A stretch of 42,538 nucleotides of DNA from Sphingomonadales bacterium. Lineage in GTDB: Bacteria; Pseudomonadota; Alphaproteobacteria; Sphingomonadales; Sphingomonadaceae. Location of the stretch: the NCBI GenBank assembly GCA_018971065.1, contig JAGWVC010000026.1, positions 1 through 42,538 on the forward strand, written 5' to 3'. Below, piece by piece: positions 24,704 through 31,136 of this stretch (positions within the stretch are counted from its first letter, which is position 1; every line of letters starts with the position of its first letter). A program made the translations under genes and the position numbers. Below the pieces are notes generated by a model. The model was given only the letters and a program-made list of their open reading frames with translations, ran no database searches and had not been told where the DNA came from.

Positions 24704-25918
24704 TCAGCCGATCGCGCCCGATTCCTTCAGGCGGGAAATGTCTTCCCAGCCAATGCCCAAACCCAGCAGCACCGTCTCGGTATGCTCGCCCAGTTCAGGC
24801 GCCCGCACCGGATGCGCGGGTTGCTCGTTGAACTGCACCGGCGCGGTGACCAGCCTGAGGTTCGTGCCGTTGGCCATCTCGACATCGGCGATATAGCCGT
24901 TGGCGATGGTCTGGGGATCGTCATGCACTTCCAGCGGAGTCTGCATCGGCGCCCACACCCCCTTGGCTGCCGCCATGATCCGGCACCATTCGGCATAGTC
25001 CTTGCCGGCGTAGATGCCGTCGAGCAGATCGACACAGGCGGCCGCGTTGGCCTTGCGCGCGGGCATATCGACAAAGCGCGGATCGTCGATCAGCTCGGGG
25101 TGGTCGATCACCGTGCAGAAATCGGCCCAGTAGCGATCGGCGTCGAGCATGTTGAGCTTGATGTAGCGGCCATCCCGCGTGCGGTACGTGCCCGAAAGCG
25201 GATTCCAGCTATTGCGGCGATCATAGACCTTCGGGGGGTGCCCGGCATTGCCCGGCGCGTGGGTGATGTCGGGCTGGAGCTGCCAAAGGCCGACGCCGAA
25301 CAGCGAGACATCGACCACCGGCGCCTCGCCGGTACACTTGCGCTGGTAAAGCGCGGTGGAAATGGCCCCGGCGATGGTAAGCCCGCCCATCACGTCGCCG
25401 AACGCCGGCCGCTGCATGGCCGGTTCGGTGGCGCCGGGCTGGGTGAAGGCTTCGCCAATGCCGGGCCGCGACCAGTACGAGGTGGCATCATAGCCGCCGG
25501 TCTGGACGTCGGGACCTTTCGGGCCATAGCCGGAGCCGCGGACGTAGATGATGTCGGGGTTCTGCGCCTTGATATGCTCGACATCGATGCCCAGGCGGCG
25601 GCGCGCATCGGGACGGATGTTGGTCAGGAACACGTCGCACTGCTTTGCCAGCCGGTACAGAAGTTCGCGCCCTTCGGGCTGCTTGAGGTCGATCGCGACC
25701 GACTGCTTGCCCCGGTTGGTGAACTGGAAGCTGGCATCGACGCCGTTGTGCAGCGAATGCAGCCCGGCGGTGACCAGGCTGCGATAGGGATCGCCGGTTT
25801 CCGGATGCTCGACCTTGATGATCTCGGCCCCCCATTCGTGCAGCGCGGCGCCGGCGATGGGGACGAAGACATGCGATGCGACTTCAAGGACGCGAACGCC
25901 GGCAAGGGGCTTGTTCAT
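24704..25918 (-). CDS. Family III (CaiB/BaiF) CoA transferase, second copy
   Basis: A 404-residue CoA transferase with the family start (LAGVRVLEVASHVFVPIAG, EWGAEIIKVEHP), NRGKQSVAIDL and the catalytic Asp in AFGDVMGG (D175). The ATG at 25918 has GGAG upstream. Divergent from the amidohydrolase, with both promoters in the 165-base gap. Probably activates a pathway acid by CoA exchange. The 121 bases between it and TetR-2 contain no feature I can recognise. Confidence 0.92.
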   Translation of the reverse strand: MNKPLAGVRVLEVASHVFVPIAGAALHEWGAEIIKVEHPETGDPYRSLVTAGLHSLHNGVDASFQFTNRGKQSVAIDLKQPEGRELLYRLAKQCDVFLTNIRPDARRRLGIDVEHIKAQNPDIIYVRGSGYGPKGPDVQTGGYDATSYWSRPGIGEAFTQPGATEPAMQRPAFGDVMGGLTIAGAISTALYQRKCTGEAPVVDVSLFGVGLWQLQPDITHAPGNAGHPPKVYDRRNSWNPLSGTYRTRDGRYIKLNMLDADRYWADFCTVIDHPELIDDPRFVDMPARKANAAACVDLLDGIYAGKDYAEWCRIMAAAKGVWAPMQTPLEVHDDPQTIANGYIADVEMANGTNLRLVTAPVQFNEQPAHPVRAPELGEHTETVLLGLGIGWEDISRLKESGAIG

Positions 25919-25943
25919 GCGGAACTCCGGGGCGAGGATTTCA

Positions 25944-25965
25944 TAACCAGATGATTGTTTGGTTA
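25944..25965. promoter_or_regulatory. 22-base inverted repeat TAACCA-N10-TGGTTA (operator candidate)
   Basis: Perfect 6-base arms, 26 bases upstream of the CoA transferase ATG and just after its predicted -10 box. On the minus strand the left part reads TAACCAAAC. The same 9 bases recur on the plus strand at 26022-26030 next to the amidohydrolase promoter, so one regulator may control both directions. Confidence 0.55.
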
Positions 25966-25994
25966 GCATAGGCAGAGACGGTTTTCGTCGTCAA
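25965..25994 (-). promoter_or_regulatory. Promoter for the CoA transferase
   Basis: On the minus strand TTGACG (25989-25994) and TATGCT (25965-25970) are 18 bases apart. The inverted repeat at 25944-25965 begins at the end of the -10 box, at the expected transcription start, a typical repressor position. Confidence 0.5.
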
Positions 25995-25997
25995 GGC

Positions 25998-26026
25998 TTG
26001 ACAAGCGCATCAACGAGGCAATAACC
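25998..26026 (+). promoter_or_regulatory. Promoter for the amidohydrolase
   Basis: TTGACA (25998-26003) and, after 17 bases, ATAACC (26021-26026) as a weak -10. The -10 overlaps TAACCAAAC (26022-26030). A weak -10 covered by an operator fits regulated expression. Its -35 box and that of the opposite promoter together form the palindrome GTCAAG-G-CTTGAC (25990-26002). Confidence 0.5.
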
Positions 26027-26083
26027 AAACGCTTGTTAGATTCGTGCCGACTCGCATGGATCGCCCGTTCATGGAGAGATGCA

Positions 26084-27382
26084 ATGGCAACCACAGCCCC
26101 CACCAGCTCGCTGATCAAGGCCGGCGCCGACGACGCGCGGCGTTACTGGCTGGACGAAGGCCGCGCCCCCGGCGGCTTCGTCAAGCAGGTCGATCCCGCC
26201 ACCAACTCGCGCGGGCTCGATCCGATGTTCGCCGGCATCAAGATCATCGACTGCGACACCCATTACACCGAACCGCCGCGCCTCTGGGTCGATAACGCCC
26301 CCGCCGGCCTGAAGGACAGGATGCCGCACGTCGAACGCCACGGCGAGACCGACAAGTGGGTGTGCATGGGCCGCGATTTCGGCTCGATGGGCGGCAACGT
26401 CATCGACAGGAACCGCAACAAGCTGATGGGCCGCCTGGCATTCCAGAACTATGACGAGATCGATCCCGGCTCGTTCGACCTCAACGCCCGGCTGGAGGCG
26501 ATGGACGCGATGGGCATCTGGGGCCACGTCTGCTTCCAGAACGGCGGCGTCACCCAGGCTGGCTCGCTGGTCGCGCTCGATGACGAGGCGGTCGCCGTCG
26601 CCATCACCCAGATCTACAACGACGCCTGCCGCGATCGCATGGTTCAGTCGGGCGGCCGCGTGAACTGCATGGCCACGCTGCCCTACTGGGACAGGAAGCT
26701 GATGAACGCCGAACTGCGGCGCATCGTCGACATGGGCATCAAGGGCATCACCCTGCCCGATCGGCCCGAACGCCTGTCGCAGGGCTACCTCGCGGCGGAC
26801 GGCGGCATCAACCCGTTCTGGGAAGAAGTGTTCGAGACCTGCAACGCCACCGGCCTGGCCATGACCTTCCACCTCAACGGCTCGCTCGATGCCGAAAGCG
26901 CGATGTGGGACCATCTGGGTTTCGACCAGCGCCTGCCGCTGTCGTCGATGATCCACTTCATCGGCTGCGCCGCCACGCTGACCAACTTCATCGTCACCGG
27001 CATCCTCGACAAGTACGAGAACCTGAAGGTCGGCCTGATCGAGAGCGGCGTGGGCTGGGTGCCGTTCTGGCTGGACGGGCTGGAGCACCAGCTCGACGAG
27101 TTCCACACCATCATCAACCGTGGCCTGAAGCGCCGGCCGAAGGAATACTTCCGCGACAACTTCTGGGTCAGCTTCTGGTTCGAGAACGCCACCGTCAACA
27201 AGCTGATCGACGAGATCGGCCGCGACAAGGTGATGTTCCAGACCGACTATCCGCACCCGACCTCGCTCTATCCCGACGTGCAGGACAAGCTGGTCAAGGT
27301 GATGAAGGATTTCGACCCCGCCACCCGCAAGCTGATCCTGCAGGACAACGCGGTCAAGCTGTTCAACATCGACGTGGACTGA
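26084..27382 (+). CDS. Amidohydrolase family 2 (metal-dependent hydrolase/decarboxylase)
   Basis: A 432-residue TIM-barrel protein of the amidohydrolase-2 (ACMSD-like) type. Metal-binding residues are visible as IIDCDTHYTEPP (D56, D58, H60), His in MTFHLNG, and the late Asp in MFQTDYPHPTSLYPD. Family members hydrolyse ring or amide bonds, or decarboxylate aromatic acids without redox cofactors. Start 26084 (MATTAPTS) follows GGAGAG by 5 bases; the upstream ATG at 26071 is out of frame. Monocistronic, ended by a hairpin 25 bases after the stop. In this context it may open a ring or decarboxylate an intermediate; the substrate is unknown. Confidence 0.88.
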   Translation: MATTAPTSSLIKAGADDARRYWLDEGRAPGGFVKQVDPATNSRGLDPMFAGIKIIDCDTHYTEPPRLWVDNAPAGLKDRMPHVERHGETDKWVCMGRDFGSMGGNVIDRNRNKLMGRLAFQNYDEIDPGSFDLNARLEAMDAMGIWGHVCFQNGGVTQAGSLVALDDEAVAVAITQIYNDACRDRMVQSGGRVNCMATLPYWDRKLMNAELRRIVDMGIKGITLPDRPERLSQGYLAADGGINPFWEEVFETCNATGLAMTFHLNGSLDAESAMWDHLGFDQRLPLSSMIHFIGCAATLTNFIVTGILDKYENLKVGLIESGVGWVPFWLDGLEHQLDEFHTIINRGLKRRPKEYFRDNFWVSFWFENATVNKLIDEIGRDKVMFQTDYPHPTSLYPDVQDKLVKVMKDFDPATRKLILQDNAVKLFNIDVD

Positions 27383-27406
27383 CCGGCAAGGACACGAAAC
27401 CGGATG

Positions 27407-27436
27407 CGCGCCATGCCCCGGGCGGGTCATGGCGCG
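27407..27436 (+). terminator. Hairpin terminator after the amidohydrolase
   Basis: Perfect 9-base stem CGCGCCATG / CATGGCGCG with a 12-base loop, followed by TTT, beginning 25 bases after the stop codon. Confidence 0.7.
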
Positions 27437-27714
27437 TTTCCCTGTGGCGGGGCGTGAAACGCGCGTTGCCGGAATTGCGCGCCTGCATCAGGCCATTGGG
27501 CAACAGCTTTACGGGCCGCGTTTCGACCCGGCCCGCGTGCAACCGCATCACGCCGCCACTCGGCCGAAAGCGGCGGGAATACAGTGTAATAATTTGTAGG
27601 ATTATCGCAGGCGGTGGTCAGATACGGACCCGCCCGGCTGATATCGTTAACCATGTTCGGCGAAAACCGTGCCCTGTCGGACAGGATCCGGCGCACCGGT
27701 CAAAGGAGCCGATC
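27437..27714 (+). promoter_or_regulatory. Intergenic region with candidate extended -10 promoter and leader
   Basis: The gene-free stretch 27383-27714 holds the terminator at 27407-27436 and an imperfect GC-rich hairpin around 27511-27535 (CGGGCC/GGCCCG arms). It also holds an AT-rich segment with TGTAATAAT (27585-27593), an extended -10-like element, and the palindrome CCTGTC-G-GACAGG (27672-27684) about 18 bases before the AAAGGAG ribosome site. I see no gene in it. The leader hairpin could modulate translation of the next gene, but that is speculative. Confidence 0.4.
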
Positions 27715-28119
27715 ATGGGCATGAGAGTGGGTGGAGCAGCCTCCAGCGCTGCCATGAACGCCTGGCAAACGCGCAGGCAGGATTTTGGAAGCCTGGTTTC
27801 CGCGATCAGGAGCGGCAACCTCGGCTCGGCACAACAGGCCTTTTCGGCGCTGCAGGCACTGGGCAGTTCGGCCGGCAGCGGTTCGACAGCGACGGGCACG
27901 ACAACCGGCAGCACCACCGCGCCCACCGACAACAGCCCGCTAGCGACGATCGGGCAGGCGCTGGCCAGTGGCGACATCCAGGCAGCGCAGCAGGCGCTGG
28001 CCAAAGCCTTCAACGGTGCCGGCGGCGGCCATCATCACCGGCACGGTTCGGGAACGACGACGCCTGCGGCGCAGTCGACCGCGCTTCCCGCCGGAACCAC
28101 GATCAGCACGATGGCCTGA
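27715..28119 (+). CDS. Small protein with two SGxLxxAQQAxxAL repeats and a His cluster, unknown function
   Basis: A 134-residue protein with a near-perfect ribosome site (AAAGGAG, 6 bases before ATG). Two helical repeats (about residues 29-49, SAIRSGNLGSAQQAFSALQAL; and 79-99, IGQALASGDIQAAQQALAKAF) are joined by a Ser/Thr/Gly-rich linker (50-74). A His cluster (HHHRH, 106-110) and a Thr/Ala-rich tail follow. No signal peptide or membrane segment. The repeats are those of small conserved proteobacterial proteins of unknown role. The His cluster may bind metal, notable beside a metal-type efflux operon, but this is not shown. Confidence 0.75.
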   Translation: MGMRVGGAASSAAMNAWQTRRQDFGSLVSAIRSGNLGSAQQAFSALQALGSSAGSGSTATGTTTGSTTAPTDNSPLATIGQALASGDIQAAQQALAKAFNGAGGGHHHRHGSGTTTPAAQSTALPAGTTISTMA

Positions 28120-28122
28120 CCG

Positions 28123-28314
28123 TCAGCGAAAGCGGACCTGGACGTCGTGTTCGCGGGAGGGAAAAACGTTCCAGATGACGGTTCTGACTTCCAGCGGAAC
28201 ATCGCCCGACTCCATGCAGATGTAGTCCCCTATCCGCGGGACGCTGCTCATCTCCCGCACGAAGCCAGCCCCCTTCCCTCCCGGCTCGATCTTGACGAAG
28301 TTCACGCGAACCAT
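28123..28314 (-). CDS. 63-residue conserved-looking small protein, unknown function
   Basis: Starts MVRVNFVKIEPGGKGAGF and ends REHDVQVRFR; rich in alternating hydrophobic residues, as in a small beta-barrel or ferredoxin-like fold. GGAG lies 8 bases before the ATG at 28314; a second in-frame ATG at 28332 would add six residues. It converges with the 134-residue gene with only 3 bases between stop codons. Codon pattern matches neighbours, supporting a real gene. No domain recognised. Confidence 0.6.
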   Translation of the reverse strand: MVRVNFVKIEPGGKGAGFVREMSSVPRIGDYICMESGDVPLEVRTVIWNVFPSREHDVQVRFR

Positions 28315-28329
28315 TGCCTTTTCTCCATT

Positions 28330-28370
28330 CATGTCCCCAGCCGCGTCGCTCGCCCGACCGGTGGGACATG
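28330..28370. repeat. Inverted repeat CATGTCCC-N25-GGGACATG upstream of the 63-residue gene
   Basis: Perfect 8-base arms (28330-28337 and 28363-28370) in the 95-base gap between the 63-residue gene and the DUF4337-like gene. It could be a hairpin ending the efflux operon transcript, or a regulator site for the small gene. No T run follows on the minus strand. Confidence 0.4.
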
Positions 28371-28409
28371 CCGCACCCCGGTTCCCTGATGGCGCCGGTC
28401 GTTGCCGTG

Positions 28410-29027
28410 CTATCCCAGCGCGTGGGCATAAGTCGCCACCGCCAGCACGATGCCGCTTCCCGCAACCACGCAGGCGCCCGTGGCGACCACGCGCGAAGAG
28501 GCGATCATCGCGATCGAGAGCAGCACGATCGCCATTTGCAGGGCAGTTTCGGCCCATTCGTAATGCTCACCCGCTTCGCCGGCACGCGTGCCGGCTTCCT
28601 CCAGCGCGTCGGCCGTGGCCTGAAGCTGGGTGATGCCATGCCGCTTCGCATCGGCGTGATCCAGCGCGGCGGCATCGGCCAGCAGCCTGTCGCGCTCCAC
28701 CGCCGGCGCCGTGATCGCGGCCGACTGCAGGACGACCTGCCGGATTTTCTTGGCCTGCATGTAGTTGTAGGTATCGGACGCCTTGATGGTATCGACCACG
28801 TTCTCGCGCAGCAGGCCCGCACCGACGAGGTGAACCACCGCCAGCAGCACGGCGAAGATGCCGACCAGCAGCGACAGCCGATCGCGGAATCGGCGCTCCT
28901 CCTTCACGGCCTCGCCTTCGTTCTGTTCCAGTCGTTCGATCGTCTCGTCGATCAACTCCTTGGCTTCGGTAGCTTCCAGCATCGGTCCCTCCATTTGCAG
29001 TTCGTTTTCCGGGCGATTTGACGTCAT
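28410..29027 (-). CDS. DUF4337-like inner-membrane protein
   Basis: A 205-residue protein with a charged N-terminal helix (about 15-45, Glu/Arg-rich, coiled-coil-like), a membrane segment (about 50-72, LSLLVGIFAVLLAVVHLVGAGLL), a middle region with SDTYNYMQAKKIRQVV, and two C-terminal membrane segments. The YNYxQAKxIR stretch and topology match the DUF4337 family of unknown function. Start 29027 overlaps the upstream stop (ATGA); a second start at 28982 with GGAGGG upstream is possible. Last gene of the efflux operon; a role in pump function is only suggested by context. Confidence 0.78.
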   Translation of the reverse strand: MTSNRPENELQMEGPMLEATEAKELIDETIERLEQNEGEAVKEERRFRDRLSLLVGIFAVLLAVVHLVGAGLLRENVVDTIKASDTYNYMQAKKIRQVVLQSAAITAPAVERDRLLADAAALDHADAKRHGITQLQATADALEEAGTRAGEAGEHYEWAETALQMAIVLLSIAMIASSRVVATGACVVAGSGIVLAVATYAHALG

Positions 29028-29698
29028 GGCCGCCCTGCCGGCGTCATCCACAGGCGGTGATGGGCCATGTCCAGCACGACCCGCGCGCCGCCGAACCCGG
29101 CCCAGCCCATCGACAGGACGGTGCCCGGGCACGGCGACGGACCGGCTTCCACCGCATCGACCGTCATCGGCCCCACGCCGATCCGATGCCGCACGGCCGG
29201 GTCCGGCGCCACGGCGCCATCACCCGCCAGGCCGATCGTCACGGCCGTGCCGCGCTCGTCCACGCCGGGCAGGACCAGGCATTTCCCGGCAACCGGTTCG
29301 AACGGAACCGCGATCATGCCCCGGCCAGCCCCGGCGTTTGCGGAATGATCCAGCACGTTCAGTCGCAATCGCCGGAAATCGAACCCGATCACCATGTCGG
29401 CAAGCACATCCGCACCGATAACCATGTCCGCACCGCCGGGGGGATCGCCCACCGATACGTTGCGGAACGAGATTTCGGCATGATCGATACCGATGCCGTG
29501 AACCTGGCGCATTCGCGCCGGTCCCCGGGCGTGGGCAACCCCATCCACGCGCTCGGCCAGGCGCGGCGCGACCACCGTGACCGGACTGGACGGGTCGATC
29601 GTCGCGATCACCGGATGGGTATCGACGCGCACCGACACGAGCAGCAATCCCGCCTTCAGCAGGAACTTGGGCGACATCACGCCAATCGGACCGCCCAT
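29024..29698 (-). CDS. Retropepsin-like aspartic protease-fold protein with altered active-site triad
   Basis: A 224-residue protein with the layout of bacterial retropepsin-like proteins. A strand precedes IATIDPSSPVTVVAPRLAERV (residues about 31-51), where D-T/S-G is expected but D35-P-S is found. Later GADVLADMVIGFDFRRLRLNVLD matches the family's second half (GMDxLxxFRLxxD). The Pro in place of Thr/Ser and Ser in place of Gly make protease activity doubtful. The N-terminal hydrophobic stretch KFLLKAGLLLVSV may be a strand or weak anchor. GGGGGAG precedes the ATG by 7 bases. It sits 4 bases after the outer-membrane factor gene, so it belongs to the efflux operon. Confidence 0.68.
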   Translation of the reverse strand: MGGPIGVMSPKFLLKAGLLLVSVRVDTHPVIATIDPSSPVTVVAPRLAERVDGVAHARGPARMRQVHGIGIDHAEISFRNVSVGDPPGGADMVIGADVLADMVIGFDFRRLRLNVLDHSANAGAGRGMIAVPFEPVAGKCLVLPGVDERGTAVTIGLAGDGAVAPDPAVRHRIGVGPMTVDAVEAGPSPCPGTVLSMGWAGFGGARVVLDMAHHRLWMTPAGRP

Positions 29699-29702
29699 CG
29701 CC

Positions 29703-31136
29703 TCACTCCCCCCCGTTCGAAAGCGTTCCGCTGGCCTGGAACAGGGCTACACTGTCGATCATCCGTGCCGCGCGCACCTGGACGAGCTGCACCGACGCCT
29801 GCGAGGCGGCGCTGGCGATGCCCAGCAACCCGAACCGGCCGATCGCGCCCAGCTCCATCTGCCGCCGGGCCAGCACCAGCGCGCGACGGGCAGCGGCATC
29901 CTGCCGGGCGGCGGCATCCAGCGCGGCGGCGTCGCTGCGCAGTCCGGCCAGGGCATCGTCCACGTCGAGGAACGCCTGCAGCGCGGCGCTGCGATATTGC
30001 GCCTGCGCGGCGGCCAGGGCAGCCTCGGCCGCCCGCTTCTGGTGCAGCAACTGCCCCGAATGGAACAGCGGCTGGGCAACACTGCCCGCCAGCGTGAAGA
30101 ACAGGTTCGATCCCGCCAGCAGGCTGGCAAAGTCCTGCGCCGAACCGCCCGCCGATGCGCTGAGCTGGATCGCCGGCAGCCGCGCCGCAATCGCCGTGCC
30201 AAGATCGGCAGCGGCGCCGCGAACCTGCGCCTCGGCGGCGCGGACATCGGGGCGATGGCTCACGATGTCGGCAGGCAGGCTTTCGGGCAGCCGCGCGGGC
30301 AGTTGCAGTTCGGCCAGTTCGGGCAGCCCGGGAACCTCCGCCCCGGCCGGAATGCCGACCAGCGACCCGACCAGCGCCTGCTGGTGCCGCACCTGGCGTT
30401 CCAGCGCGGGCACCTGTGCTTCGGCGGTGGCCAGCACGGTTTCCGCATTGGCCACATCGGCCTCGCCGGCATCGCCGATACGGCGGCGCTCGCGGGTGAA
30501 GGCCAACAGCTCGCGGTCGGCCGCGACGGCATCGCGGGTGGCGGCCAGTTGCGCCGCCAGTGACGCCCGCTGGATGACGGCCTGGACAAGATTGGTGACG
30601 ACGGTGGTGCGCGCCGCCGCCAGCCGCGCCACCGCCACGTCGGCAGCGGCGCGGGCCGATCGCACCTTGCTGCGCCCCCCGCCGAACACATCGAGCGGAT
30701 AAGCCACGGTCAACTGCGCGGTATGCAGCGTGTAGAGCGTGGCGTTCGGATCGGCCAGCGGCGAGGCGATGACGTTCGAGACCCGTGCCCGCTGCGATTG
30801 CAGCGAAGCGTCGATCTGCGGCCCTTGCGAACTGGCAACGCCACCCGCCAGCGCGCGCGCCTGGCGCAGCGTCGCCTCGGCGGCGGCAAGGTCGGCGTTG
30901 TGCTGAAGCGCCCGCTCGACCAGCGCATCGAGCGCGGGGTTGCCGAACGCGCGCCACCACTCGGCCGGGACCGACCCGCCCGCGTCCAGGCGCTGCGGCG
31001 CTCCCGAAGCCGGCGCGATCGTTTCCGCCGGACGTGCCGGTGGCAGCGGCAGCACCGGCACCGGATGGCGCGGCCCCGGCGTGCAGGCGGCCAGCGCCAG
31101 CGATCCCAGCAGCAAGGCAGGTTGCCGCGCGATCAC
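29703..31136 (-). CDS. RND efflux outer-membrane factor lipoprotein (TolC/CusC type)
   Basis: A 477-residue outer-membrane channel subunit with a lipoprotein signal (LALAAC, lipidation at C18). Two outer-membrane-efflux repeats follow, each with long Ala-rich coiled helices (LVERALQHNADLAAAEATLRQAR and SHRPDVRAAEAQVRGAAADL), and the PLDVFGGGRSKV strand region. GTG start overlaps the RND stop (GTGA, 31133-31136). Forms the exit duct of the tripartite pump with the two upstream proteins. Confidence 0.92.
   Translation of the reverse strand: MIARQPALLLGSLALAACTPGPRHPVPVLPLPPARPAETIAPASGAPQRLDAGGSVPAEWWRAFGNPALDALVERALQHNADLAAAEATLRQARALAGGVASSQGPQIDASLQSQRARVSNVIASPLADPNATLYTLHTAQLTVAYPLDVFGGGRSKVRSARAAADVAVARLAAARTTVVTNLVQAVIQRASLAAQLAATRDAVAADRELLAFTRERRRIGDAGEADVANAETVLATAEAQVPALERQVRHQQALVGSLVGIPAGAEVPGLPELAELQLPARLPESLPADIVSHRPDVRAAEAQVRGAAADLGTAIAARLPAIQLSASAGGSAQDFASLLAGSNLFFTLAGSVAQPLFHSGQLLHQKRAAEAALAAAQAQYRSAALQAFLDVDDALAGLRSDAAALDAAARQDAAARRALVLARRQMELGAIGRFGLLGIASAASQASVQLVQVRAARMIDSVALFQASGTLSNGGE

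Noticed and set aside
25990..26002. GTCAAG-G-CTTGAC palindrome as an independent operator
   Set aside because: It is explained by two opposed -35 hexamers; a separate regulator site is not needed, though not excluded.
29024..29698. Plus-strand frame 29018-30097 overlapping the retropepsin-like gene
   Set aside because: It crosses two minus-strand genes of the efflux operon and has no ribosome site or domain; the minus-strand frame has a ribosome site and family-like motifs.
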